A stretch of DNA of 64,000 nt from Rhizopus sp. PT2906. Taxonomy: Eukaryota; Mucoromycota; Mucoromycetes; Mucorales; Rhizopodaceae. The stretch lies in NCBI GenBank assembly GCA_025529335.1, contig JAMYHX010000055.1:62001-126000 (forward strand), in the 5' to 3' direction. Positions within the stretch are counted from its first letter, which is position 1, and every line of letters begins with the position of its first letter. This document shows, one piece after another, positions 45,851 through 56,484 of the stretch. The position numbers were made by a program, and so were the translations under genes. The notes beneath the pieces were generated by a model. The model did not search any database, was not told the origin of the DNA, and saw only the letters and a program-made list of their open reading frames with translations.

Positions 45851-47100
45851 ATGCCACCTGGCGACATAAATAACAATAATTTAATAAATACAGATGATAC
45901 TCTCACTCAGGAAGCAGTAGTTGCTTTGCTTTCGCAGTTTGAGAGCCACCGTAAATCTTTGAGATGTCCTCATTGCGAGAAGATGGGCCAATTTCGTCGT
46001 AATGGATCCACTAAAACAGATCCACCCATGCCCATATTTCGTTGTCATGGATGTGGAAAGACCTTTAAGGCTCGCACCATGATGTACATTGTTTAGTCTT
46101 TAGTTCCTTCTAACAGTCTTGTAAGCTCATCAAACAATGAAACTTCTGGAGTTTTCCACAGTACACAACCTACTGAAAATAGTAACACAATCGATCAGGC
46201 ACACGATATGCAGCCCTTACTGAAAATGATTAGTCGCCTCTCAACCGAACTTGCAGCAGCCCGTGCAGAGAAAGCCAACTTACGTCAATAAATGACCCAA
46301 CTTCAAGAACAAGCGGCACAACAATCCATGAATATGAACCAACCCAACCTTCACGAGGACGACAGCTATCTCAACTCTGAAGCTTTTCCTGCACTACCCT
46401 CTCAAACACTCCCATGACATAACCCCCAGCGTATTTCCCAAATCAAGCGCAGTCTTGCAGAGCATGAACAACAACGCCGATTGCAACGACAAGAAGCAGC
46501 CGCACGCCTCCTACAGCCACCATCTGAGAATCAAGGATTTCGATAGTATACTTGCCAACTAAGACACGAGTTCCTATTGGTCAAATTCGTACTCGCTTGA
46601 GAAAACTTGATATTATGAACAACCACATACTGAATATACATTACACAGACCGCAATATTATTGCATTACTTGTGCATAATGATTATATGAGTGAGCTTCG
46701 TAAACAATTAGGACGCTTTAAAGTTACTCTTAAGGATGATTTTGATCCCTGTGATCCCAAAGTCCTATGGGATCCTAAATAAGCTGATCTTTCACCTGAA
46801 GAAAGAGCTAATTTCGCTCTAATGCACTACAGTGACCGTATGGCACGCGCCCTGAATTACATTCGTGCCCTTGTTAAGTACGTCGCTGCTCGATTTTTCT
46901 ACTCTAAAGGATGGATCAGTAAAGCACTTTTGCAAGAAATCTTACCTAGCAGACGTAAAGTATCTGACCAAGCAGCCGATATCTTCCAATCTGACGATGT
47001 CACCATGGACAACGCGGATGACTTATTCCACGAATCTATCAACACTGACACCAACTCTACAAGGGAAGCTATTACCATAGACGGCCCTACATCCTTATGA
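45851..47100 (+). pseudogene. LINE ORF1 (zinc-ribbon nucleic-acid-binding protein), broken
   Basis: A C-x2-C...C-x2-C domain (CPHCEKMGQFRRNGS, then FRCHGCGKTF) near the N-terminus looks like a zinc ribbon of the kind found in transposase and transcription proteins. Helical and Q/N-rich sequence follows (MISRLSTELAAARAEK), then a conserved C-terminal domain (TRVPIGQIRTRLRKLDI; KVTLKDDFDPCDPK). In-frame stops lie at 46094, 46289, 46415, 46544 and 46780, with a frameshift between 46544 and 46552. Its final stop TGA overlaps the ATG of ORF2. Confidence 0.75.
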
Positions 47101-49287
47101 ACCATCTAACAATTACACTTCTTAACGCTACTGGCCTACCCAAGCATGTCATTACACCTATCATCGAAGCAGCACAACCAACATCGGTCCTTTTAATCAC
47201 TGAAACTTGGCTACTCCCGCCTGCAAGATACCCAACAAATTGGAAACAATTTCATACGTATGGTATACCTATTGAATACTATAACAACAGAGGCGCGCAA
47301 GGTATATGTATGCTGGTAAATCCTAACTGTCCGTACCACATTCATCACTTGCCCCCTCGTGATTCTTCTTTTGCTCAGTATCAACTTTCCTTCACAATAA
47401 CCGATACATTAATTCACTGTTTATATTTGCCACCTTCCCTAGATAATCAGACAACCTTGAAGATCCTATCATCGCTCCCATCAACAACTCCTAGCACAAG
47501 GCAAACCATCATATGCGGCGACTTTAACGCTAGGCTTGGCTCTTGCATAGGGGATCGCTCGACCAATCCTCGGGGTAATGTTGTACACCGTTGGCTTAAA
47601 GAAAAGAGTATTATCGTATGGAATAGGCGACTGGCTTTTGGTCAATCTACATTTCTGACACATAAAGGGAGCAGTATTATTGATCTTTTCATGAGTACTA
47701 CTGAACTAAACGAACCAGAAATGAAGATACTTGTGGACAAATCCCTCGGTTCCAACCACAAAATGGTCTCTTTCTCTTTTAAAACAACTGCTCTCTATCA
47801 ACCAACACAAATACGATGAGTCATATGGAATCTTGGAAAATTGAGAGAGCAAAAGGTTCGCGACGCATACATTCAACAAGTACAATCAGCCTTAACCCGC
47901 CTTGGACTGTCAACTCAATCTGTTTACCACCGGGTTGATGATATAAAAACAGCACAGAGACGTATAGAAGAGTTCAACCATTCTATATGTCAAATCATAT
48001 ACAACTCACTGGATGCCACTTGTGATCAGGTTACTTCAGGCTTTAACTACTGGCAAGGCTTCTGGGACCACTGAAATACTACAGGCCACTGAAACGCGTG
48101 AGCACTACTATCGTAAATGGCGCAAGGCGTATGGTCTTAATAAGCTACATTACTGGATTTGGCATCAGGAGGCCTGTTACCGTCTTAAGCGACTAATACA
48201 ACAAAGAAGACGAGAGGCATGGGACAAATTCTGTCACCAAATGGTCACAGGCGAGTACACTAAAGCATTGGCGAAAATAAGTAAAATACGCAAAAACCAT
48301 ACTTTAAAGCCAACTTTCTCCACTGCTGAAGGCGCACAGAGCTCTGCGGACATGGTGGCGACACACTTGGAATCTATTTACTCTGGTGACCTACTTGGTA
48401 TTGTGCAAGCTTATGAGGTGATCTCACATACTCTACCTTCGGATGAAGAATATCCCTTTGATATTGGTCTTATTCAGGATGCTATAAACCATTTGCCTGC
48501 CAAAAATGCCCCAGGTGTAGATCATTTACGTATTGAAATGATAAACCCTATTCAACATTTACTTGCATCGGTCCTTCTCATCCTGTTTCAAATGTGTTGG
48601 GCATGGTCCTATATCCCTCTACTTTGGCGTATCGCACAAGTCGTCCCAATCTATAAGAAAGGCTCTCTATTAGATTCAGGTAACTACCGTCCAATCAGCT
48701 TAACCACAATTTTTAGAAAACTCCTGGAACGTTGTATACAACCCACATTGACAAGCGAAGGGCCACCGCTGGATATTGCGCAAGGGGGATTTCGTGAATC
48801 TCGTAGCGCTTTGGACCAAGATTTATGCCTTTCTGAGATCTGTCAAATACTGCGTTCACAATTCTGTATTACTCCAGTCTTAACCTTCCTGGATATAAAA
48901 TCCGCTTATGATACGGTTAACCGCAGCTTTGTTTGGGAAACCCTCAGTCAATATATCTCACCTCCTTTACTGGGCCTACTACGTAATCTTTTCGACGACG
49001 TTCAAATTGAAGTCCTGCCTTCTAATGCTACTTGTCATCGATTTTGTCCAAAAACAGGCGTTTTACAAGGCTCCATACTCTTCCCGTATCTCTACTCGGT
49101 ATACATCAACCAACTACCAGCTCAACTGTGCCCTCAAGCCCTTCCATCTAGCTCGTCATCGCTGGAGATGATACCGTCCCTGAATTGCCTACTCTATGCA
49201 GACGATGTAGTCCTCATCGCCGAACGCTCAAATATGGTTGATCTACAAGTGAATAAATTATATAATAAAGGAAGGTGTATATATTAG
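47097..49287 (+). pseudogene. LINE ORF2 (endonuclease-reverse transcriptase), broken and truncated
   Basis: The endonuclease (47097-47819) shows LLITETWLLP, the GDFNARLGS metal/catalytic motif and a C-terminal GSNHKMV, where SDH is more usual. After a TGA the frame continues (47841-48074), then shifts. The reverse transcriptase (about 48060-49287) has APGVDHLRIEM, VVPIYKKGS, NYRPISLT, the F-x-x-I-K-S-A-Y-D-T-V catalytic box, TGVLQGS and YADDVVLIAE (YADD at 49195-49206). The catalytic aspartates remain, but the protein is cut short soon after YADD. Confidence 0.88.
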
Positions 49288-49520
49288 TGGTATGGATGGT
49301 AAAATGGATTATCACGGGTTCTATCCGTCGATTTTTCCATTATTGCCTTGATTACTTTTGGTCCTAATGTAGCTTTTGCAGGAGAATCTCTTTCGACTTC
49401 TTTCGTTTTCCATATGGAGTTTGCTATTGTCATCATGCTATTCGTAGCATTTATGTCTTCTTCGCCAGAGTGTTCCATATGTTTTACATATTCAAGAGAA
49501 ATAATATTTTACTTCTTCTT
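49284..49520 (-). pseudogene. Coding-like fragment next to LINE end, family unknown
   Basis: A minus-strand frame (49478-49284, open slightly further upstream) reads like real protein (GEEDINATNSMMTIANSIW; AKATLGPKVIKAIMEKS) and ends at the LINE's truncated 3' end. I do not recognise it. It may be part of a second transposable element or a host exon cut by the insertion. Confidence 0.3.
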
Positions 49521-49714
49521 GAAGACTCTTTCTTTATTCTTTTAGGTTCCTTTATCTTGTTTGTCTACGAGGTAAACTTTGCTAGAAATTCTAGGACTTT
49601 TTATTTTTCGAGGCGGTTATGCGCCCACTCTTTTTTCTTGGCCTGAGTTATTTAAAGCCGATATTATTATTTATTATACAAAGTTTTTGAATAATCAAAA
49701 TGACTGCAACATTA

Positions 49715-51136
49715 TTAAGCTCCCTTTTCCAATTCCAAAAATACATTATAATATATCTGCATGGTAGCATCCAGGGGTCCAGGTATACAGTATCTTAGGC
49801 AATCACCTTGACCGATATGCCCATCTGGTCTAAGATCTGTCATGGCAGCTAAGTCAAGATAGATACCACCTGATGCCTCAACAATCGTTTTAGCGATGGC
49901 ATTCCTACGCTTGGTCTCACTCCATCCATAGGGTAACCGCTTGAGTTCATCATCTGATAATTCCTTTGACAGAGGTCGTTCAGCATCTTGGCAGAACGGA
50001 TGACCAATAGATGAACTTTGGTAGATAACAAGAGCATCAGGTGAAGTCTCACGGATAACCTTCATGGTGTGAATCAGTCGTCTGGTAAACAAAACGTCGT
50101 TATCGTATAATTGAGTGGTGCGGCTAAGAATAAGGATCGGGTAAGATGAAAGCATGTTGGAAGAGACAAATGGCCATTCTACAATATTGGCTAATGGATG
50201 TCCTTGATCTCGATTATGAAACTTTCGAATAGTAGATAGGACATCGTTACGGACATATCTAAGACGCGTATCCTTGTGCTTACAAATAGTATGATCTATT
50301 AAAAAGGTGAATAGATATGTATTGTTTATATTGCGACTCTTACCTTTGCAGTTCAATTCACCAAAGCAAACAGTAGGATCATCTCTAAAGGTGTCCAAGA
50401 ACAATTCATGATATTGATAATGCGCAAGATCACCGACCAGCAGCATGTTTCTACCTTTCAACAATTTACACCAATGTGCGCTAGATACCTTTCGACTGAC
50501 AGAACATGCCTGAGAATAAGGCTTCCACACATACTTTGTCTCTTCTCGTTTCTCGCTTTCTTTATGAGTCTTGTAGAACTTGCGGTCACATGAGCTGTAG
50601 ATGGGTTCCTGCAAATGCTTCAAACGAAAGCTATTCTGTTCATCTCGTATCCACTGTCCCATGGTCCAGCATGCCAGTTTTTCTCGAAATGCCGCAGTTT
50701 GGGTTGCTGTTAGGTTAGTGCCTCGTATAGTGGTATATTCAGCAGCAGGAAACTTTCGTAATGCGAGTTTCTTGGCTTGTAAGATAGCCTTTTCGAGCAA
50801 GATGCGTCTATCCTTGGCCGATAAGTCTGTTGACAGCAGATCAATATTCGGCCTGAATTGAGGTCGGGTGTGAGATCGTTGATACCAAGGAAAGTCCATG
50901 TAGGTTGTCTCATTATCTTGTTGAAAGGTAAGTGTGGGTTGCTTTTGATTGTAGCGAATGTATGCTTTTTGGGTTGTTATTTTATTTTGTTTAGCAGTGT
51001 TTTCTATTGTTGTTGCTGTTGTTGTTGGTTTTATGTCGTTATTATTATAAGCATGGATACACAGATAGACAAGGAACAGTAGGACTGCATAGATCAGCCA
51101 GTCTACTACCCTCTTCTTCTTTGGCTGTTGTAACAT
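49715..51136 (-). CDS. PC-esterase / TBL-like type II membrane protein, GDS serine absent
   Basis: Two exons (51136-50344, 50295-49715) encode 457 residues. A short basic N-terminus (PKKKRVVDW) and one signal-anchor helix (LIYAVLLFLVYLCIHAY) indicate a type II Golgi- or ER-type protein. The lumenal part matches the PC-esterase fold shared by plant TBL and fungal Cas1-type O-acetyltransferases: CDRKF..., LLVGDLAHYQ, FGELNC, WPFVSSNML, LILSRTTQLY and the C-terminal DLRPDGHIG (D-x-x-H) with DCLRYCIPGPLD. The canonical GDS is GDL here, so the nucleophilic serine seems absent while D and H remain. The intron (50343-50296) is 48 bp, in frame and stop-free, so retention would insert 16 residues. It starts 40 bp after the stop of the phosphoesterase gene on the same strand. 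Confidence 0.85.
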   Translation of the reverse strand: MLQQPKKKRVVDWLIYAVLLFLVYLCIHAYNNNDIKPTTTATTIENTAKQNKITTQKAYIRYNQKQPTLTFQQDNETTYMDFPWYQRSHTRPQFRPNIDLLSTDLSAKDRRILLEKAILQAKKLALRKFPAAEYTTIRGTNLTATQTAAFREKLACWTMGQWIRDEQNSFRLKHLQEPIYSSCDRKFYKTHKESEKREETKYVWKPYSQACSVSRKVSSAHWCKLLKGRNMLLVGDLAHYQYHELFLDTFRDDPTVCFGELNCKGKSRNINNTYLFTFLIDHTICKHKDTRLRYVRNDVLSTIRKFHNRDQGHPLANIVEWPFVSSNMLSSYPILILSRTTQLYDNDVLFTRRLIHTMKVIRETSPDALVIYQSSSIGHPFCQDAERPLSKELSDDELKRLPYGWSETKRRNAIAKTIVEASGGIYLDLAAMTDLRPDGHIGQGDCLRYCIPGPLDATMQIYYNVFLELEKGA

Positions 51137-51176
51137 GACAAAAAAGAAAGCTAGAGAGAGAGAGAGAGAGGAGTTT

Positions 51177-51934
51177 TTATTTTGGATGTACAAATAAATC
51201 AAATGTAATAGGCTTATTTACAGGTTTATACCGACTATTATTCAAACAGGCATTAATATACAATGTACCATCTAATGTGTATCCATGAGATTCATGAATA
51301 TGGCCAAAGATGCACACTCGAGGTTTAGTTTGCTTAATTTTATCCATCAAGTACTGACAGCCGACATGTCTATCATACCGTGTTACCTTGTCTTGATAAC
51401 CAAATGGAGGTGTATGTGTCACTAGAATATCAACAGCGTCTGGTATCGTATTCCATATTTCTGACATATCTGTTAGCATAAAGGCACCACCTAAATGAAT
51501 AGGAGCATAGGGCGAAACGAACAAGCAGAGTGAACCAAACTCAGCAGGCAGTTGATATGATTCATGCTCCAGATAAGTTAGACCATGTTTTTCCATCAGT
51601 GCAAGTATAGTTTGTTTGTGTTTTGTATAATTGAATGTGTCATCCAAGTAATGATCATGATTTCCACCTGTGATGATCTTGATCTTGTGAGGTAAAGAAC
51701 CTAACCATTCTATTGTCTCTGTGAACTCTGTCATTCGACTGTTCTTTGTGATGTCACCAGCATGGACTTAATTAGATTAGTTTTTTTTTTTTTTCTTTTC
51801 TGAAGTTGTCAATACTATTTACTTAGTACATCACCATCAGGTATTTCAAACTTGGTCTTTCCATGTGTATCTGATATGCATATAAAGCGAATATAACCAT
51901 CCTTTTTATCCTCTGTGTTATTGACTAAAATCAT
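51177..51934 (-). CDS. Calcineurin-like metallophosphoesterase, MPPED type
   Basis: Two exons (51934-51823, 51766-51177) encode 233 residues. All metal-binding signatures are in order: ISDTHG near residue 20, HAGDIT, GGNHDHYL, the histidine of THTPPFGYQD, and GHIHESHG. The C-terminus closes with the family NACLNNSRYKP block. This plan matches MPPED1/MPPED2 (239FB) and related fungal phosphoesterases, which hydrolyse phosphodiesters with two metal ions. The physiological substrate is unknown. It is transcribed divergently from the Rax1-like gene, only 118 bp away. Confidence 0.9.
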
Positions 51935-52052
51935 GCTTTTAAAGAAAAAAAAAAATATATTCACCCCCTCTTTTCTCTTTCCCCCCCTTTTTTTCTTTCT
52001 TTCTTTCTTTCTTTCTCTTTTTTATATTTATATTAATTCATATAAGCACCCA
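51935..52052. promoter_or_regulatory. Short bidirectional promoter region
   Basis: Only 118 bp separate the start codons of the divergent phosphoesterase and Rax1-like genes. It is dominated by an A run and a long C/T tract with CTTT repeats, and must hold both leaders. A shared promoter is inferred from spacing alone. Confidence 0.45.
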
Positions 52053-53062
52053 ATGTCACAAGATGTGCATGCTGATTTACCAACACTAGATCAAGTACTC
52101 AGCAGAAAGACATTACCACCAGTCTGTTTATATAACTTTTATATTGTTATGAGAGATAGGCTAAAGATGGAAGAGATACTAGACTTTTATCTAGACTTAC
52201 AACATCATGAATTATTATGGAGAAAATATGTCAAAGCCATGCATCGTACAGGGCATTTATCTGAGGAAGACCTAAGTGAAGGATATCAATCTCCTAGACT
52301 ATTGAGTCGTTTATCCCATTCACCTCAACAAGAAGAAGCCGAGAAGATACCCAGTCGTAAAGAGTTGGCAGAATCAGCACAACGATTATTATTAAGATAC
52401 CTGGTACCATCTGCAACAAAAGAAGTAACCCAATTACCGCCTGAACTAAGGACATCTCTTGTGAAAGACTTACAAAAGACTGAAGCGAGAGATGATCCTT
52501 TGTTGTTTGCAGAAGCTAAACAGTACACACTTGAGTATATGCAACGATTTGCTTATCCAAAGTTTCTAAGACTAAAAGCATGGGGGAATGTTACGCTCTA
52601 TCAGCAGTTGGGAAGATTGGTGGTTGGATTAGTCTGTTTGCTGGCAGCATTGACTACATCACTTTGTTTTATATTCCTAGGCTATCCACAATGGAGCACA
52701 CGATTTTGGGTAAAAAGATAAAACATAATTCATTCATAGTGGCTCATTTTTATGATATATAGATCCTATTACCTTTTTGGCTTGGAATCTATAATATGTT
52801 GGTATTCTTGACTGGATTAGACCCTCTTTGGGTCCTTGTATTCAATAAGAGGTACACACTCACATTGTTCAATAACACGTGTATGGTTATAATTATAATT
52901 ATTATTATTAGTGAGACTACGACATTTAAATTCAACTCAATTAAGCAACCACAAGTCAAACGTATCTTGGTGTCAAGGTCTATTTGGCAATTAGCTCAGA
53001 GTGTTATCATTTCTATCATTTGTACCATTATCTTTTGTGCTATTCCACCTCATCGTCTATAA
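52053..53062 (+). CDS. RGS-domain membrane protein, Rax1-like
   Basis: Three exons (52053-52709, 52763-52851, 52912-53062) encode 298 residues. The first about 180 residues are an RGS-like domain (LDQVLSRKTLPPVCLYNFY, MEEILDFYLDLQHHELLW, DPLLFAEAKQYTLEYMQ). Then come three hydrophobic segments (GLVCLLAALTTSLCFIFLG; ILLPFWLGIYNMLVFLTG; VIISIICTIIFCAIP). This RGS plus three-TM plan is that of yeast Rax1, which with Rax2 marks division sites at the plasma membrane. In a filamentous fungus a role in polarity or G-protein signalling is inferred. Met at 52053 is used, since the upstream open frame reads only through the C/T tract. Confidence 0.85.
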
Positions 53063-53142
53063 TCTTACTTTATACGCGTGTGTAATTAAAATACGTCTAT
53101 TTTTAATAATGAAAACAAGAATGTTATCCATCATTTTAAAGT

Positions 53143-53192
53143 AGTTGTAGTAGCAGCAGTAGCAGCAGTAGCAGTAGTAGTAGTAGTAGTGG
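53143..53192. repeat. TAG/CAG trinucleotide repeat
   Basis: An imperfect run of GTA/GCA triplets in the 264 bp between the Rax1-like gene and the PKA gene. Confidence 0.8.
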
Positions 53193-53326
53193 TGATACTA
53201 TTTTAGATGTCAAAAGCAGTCATTGAAATTTCATTTTTTTTTTTTTTCCTAGAGAATAAATATGATCATTTTACTGACATTTTTCATTCTTTTTCTTTTT
53301 TTCTATCATGTCAATTCAAAAAAATA

Positions 53327-54716
53327 ATGTCCTTTCTACACAAGATTATGAATAAAGCGACTAGGCAGAATAGTCAAAGTAGTAGCAGTAGTAGCACTAT
53401 GACACAGGATTCAAAACATCAACGGCGGTCTTTCTTTGGATTTGGTGGTACAACACAAGAGGATGATAAAAAACCTAAAATGGAACAAGTACCAGTGAGT
53501 GATGAAAATACAGGTAAAACAATAAAATAACAAAACGTGTATACATATATATGCTAACATCCCTTCTTTTTTTTAAATAGATAAAGGTGTGTAAAATTGA
53601 CTTATAAATAGTCAATCTAATCTTTATAGTTGTAGAAAGAGAGAAATTACAGCAAAACTATTTAAATTATGATCGACAAATACTACAACAACGCAAGAAT
53701 AAACCTCAATTGAAATTAGATGACTTTAAACTATCGAGAACATTAGGAACAGGCTCATTTGGTAGAGTTCATTTGGCACAATCAAAACATAATAATAGGT
53801 ATTACGCCATCAAAGTTCTTAAAAAGTCTGAAGTTGTACGACTAAAGCAAGTTGAGCACACAAATAATGAAAAACATATTCTCGAAACAACGGCAAATCC
53901 ATTCATGGTGAACCTCTGGGGTACATTTCAAGATGATATTTATCTTTACATGGTCATGGATTACGTGCCAGGTGGAGAATTATTTAGCATTCTAAGAAAA
54001 AATAAGGTACAATTCTAAAAATATATTTATGTCCTGTCAAATGATAACTTAACCTGTTGATATAGCGATTCCCAGATCACGTAGCCAGATTTTATGCAGC
54101 AGAAGTTGTCTTGGTTATCGAATACCTTCATTCCAAAAAGATCATCTACCGTGATTTGAAACCAGAGAATGTGTTGATTGATGTGAATGGACACATAAAG
54201 ATTACAGATTTTGGATTTGCAAAGTATGTATCTGATATTACATGGACACTTTGTGGAACACCAGATTACTTGGCACCAGAAGTGATTCAATCCAAAGGAT
54301 ACGGCCCAGCTGTCGATTGGTGGAGTTTGGGTATTTTGATATTTGAAATGTTGGCAGGATATCCACCATTTTATGATGATGATCATCTCAAGCTCTATGA
54401 AAAAATCATTCAAGGGAGAATTAAATGGCCGGCCTATTTTGATCCTCATGCAAGAGATTTACTCAAACGATTACTCACAGGTGATCTCAGTAGACGATTC
54501 GGAAACCTAAAGGCAGGCGCACAGGACATCAAGGATCATAGATGGTTCAGTGATATTGATTTTGTCAAACTAGCCAACAAACAAGTGAAGCCACCTTATG
54601 TGCCAAACATAAAAGGAGAAGGAGATTGTTCACATTTTGATAAATATCCAGAAACAAATGAGATATACGGCGCAAATGGACCAGATCCTTATAGAGAAAG
54701 ATTTCTTACTTTTTAA
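53327..54716 (+). CDS. cAMP-dependent protein kinase catalytic subunit
   Basis: Exons 53327-53513, a candidate 6-nt microexon 53581-53586, 53630-54006 and 54066-54716 encode 406 residues. An S/Q-rich N-terminus (about 90 residues) precedes the AGC kinase domain: GTGSFGRVHLAQ, YAIKVLKK, the catalytic loop YRDLKPENVLID, DFGFAKYV, the activation loop TWTLCGTPDYLAPEV (with PKA's phosphorylated threonine and the P+1 LCGTPDYLAPE), and the AGC tail ending FLTF. The kinase is held by a regulatory subunit and released by cAMP; it controls growth and dimorphism in Mucorales. The 6-nt exon is phase-neutral, so direct joining of exon 1 to the 53630 exon, giving two residues fewer, is also possible. Confidence 0.93.
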
Positions 54717-55008
54717 TAGATGTACATACATATTCCTTATAAAAGGATTGAACAGAGACAAGTCCTTTATTTAATATACTTTTTGCTTCCCCCTTATTCT
54801 TCTTTTTTCTGTATTAAATTAATTAAAGTTGACATTTTTCTTAAAGAGTAGATTTTAGCGCAATTGGAACATGAGTCAGGAGACGTTGCTAGGTGACCAA
54901 ATTGATTGTGCGACACAGCCATTGAAGGAGGGGGAGTGAGAGTAGAACAATACCCAAAAAAAAAGTTGCAGAAAATTATTTTTTTTTGTTGTTACGTAAC
55001 TTTTTAAC

Positions 55009-56139
55009 ATGAGCCACAGTAGAGAAGAAGAATCAACTGTGGTGTCTATTCCTAATAGTAGCAGTAATGAAACAACCCCTTTAATTACCAAGCAACAACA
55101 ACAACAACATAATAGAAAAAGAGAATTGCTTGGGTTACTGTACATGACCCTTTCTGCTCTTGGCTTTTCTACCATGTCACTATTTGTTAAATTAAGTGGA
55201 TCAAGCTTTCCTTCATTTGAAATTGTCTTTGCTAGATCTATTGTTCAAGCAGTACTTGGTTTATTGATCTGCATAGTGTTAAAAATAGACCCTTTGGGTA
55301 ACAAAAACATTCGTGGGTGGCTATTTTTGAGAGGTTTTGCAGGAACTGTGGGTCTCAGCTTATTCTATTTTAGTATCACACAGCTACCATTGGCTGATGC
55401 AACAGGTATACGATTCACATATCTATTACTTTTTCAGTTTATCAACATTTTCGTGTAGTTGTCTTTTTCTTAGGACCATCATTTACTGCTATTTTAGCTG
55501 CCATTGTTCTCGGAGAAGCCTTTACGCTGTTTGACGGCATCTGCTCTGTGGCATGTCTTGCAGGTGTTGTTTTGGTATCAAAGCCTCAATTCTTATTTGG
55601 TGGCGATGACAAGGAAAGCAAGGACGTGAGTGAATGGGCCAGACTTTTTGCTATCTTTTGTGCTCTTCTTGGTGCAGTCATGTCTGCTATTGCTTACGTT
55701 ACTGTCCGCAAGATTGGAAAGGGTGCGCATTTTATGGTACACGTTGTTTATTTTGGGGCCATTTCTTCCGCCTTTAGCTTGGTGGGCATGTTTGCCTTTC
55801 AAAAACCAGTGGCTCCCCATGGCATGAGTGAATACAATATGTTGTTGCTTGTGGGTATTACTGCTTTTATTGGTCAATGCTTCTTAAATCAAGGGTAAGT
55901 ATTCTTAATGCTTCTATAATATACATCTCAATTAATAACTTTGATTTAGATTACAAATGGCTCCTGCTGGTCCAGGCACTCTTATGCGTATGAATGATGT
56001 CGTATTCGCATTTATATTCGGAATATTCATATTACACGAGTATCCAGATATATACAGTATCTCTGGTGCAGTAATCATTGTATTAATGACTTCAGCAATG
56101 GGTATCCATAAAGTATATTCACATTCAAAACAAAAATAA
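55009..56139 (+). CDS. EamA/DMT-family membrane transporter
   Basis: Three exons (55009-55405, 55459-55894, 55950-56139) encode 340 residues. A polar Q-rich N-terminus leads into about ten predicted transmembrane helices arranged as two EamA repeats. Repeat 1 includes LGLLYMTLSALGFSTMSLF, the FARSIVQ motif, and GLSLFYFSITQLPLADAT; VVFFLGPSFTAILAAIVLGE follows. Repeat 2 starts at ARLFAIFCALLGAVMSAIAY and ends with GAVIIVLMTSAMG. Relatives with the PLADAT and LGE motifs are drug/metabolite or nucleotide-sugar-like transporters, including solute carrier 35G-type proteins. Substrate and membrane are unknown. Confidence 0.9.
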
Positions 56140-56484
56140 ACAAGGCCTTACACATTAGTGAAGGCAATAGACACAATAAGAAAGATAATTCATTACGTTG
56201 GTATCACAACTGGCGGATGTACGAAAAGTGAAACAAGCAATCTTTTTTATGCAAAATATTGACCTTTATGGCGTACCAACAGCTTTAGTTTCCAGTTGAT
56301 GCATATAAGAATAACCTCTACTCAAGCTCATACAGTTGATAATCATAATTAACAATGAAAAGATTATTTTCATGTGAGTATTCATTGTTCTTTTGGTAAC
56401 ATCAAGCATCTCTTTCCCGTCCTGACAGGACCAATTTTTGGTATAATTTTTGTACCCTTTGTATATTTTCTTTTTTCTTTTATT
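56140..56484. other. Intergenic, no gene seen
   Basis: 345 bp between the transporter stop and the BIR-protein start, both on the plus strand. AT-rich; it should include the BIR gene promoter. Confidence 0.5.

Larger units (their letters stand above)
45851..49287 (+). mobile_element. Decayed non-LTR retrotransposon (LINE), 3' truncated
   Basis: ORF1 and ORF2 of a LINE can be followed across this segment. ORF1 (45851-47100) starts with a zinc-ribbon-like domain and has five internal stops and one frameshift. ORF2 (47097-49287) has an AP-type endonuclease, then a linker, then reverse transcriptase up to YADD. It is broken by an in-frame TGA at 47817-47819 and a frameshift near 48050-48074. The RT ends about 30 residues after YADD, so the RT thumb, C-terminal zinc knuckle and 3' UTR are missing. 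The copy is inactive. A fragment of the missing 3' type is present on the other strand at 61.0-61.8 kb. Confidence 0.9.
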
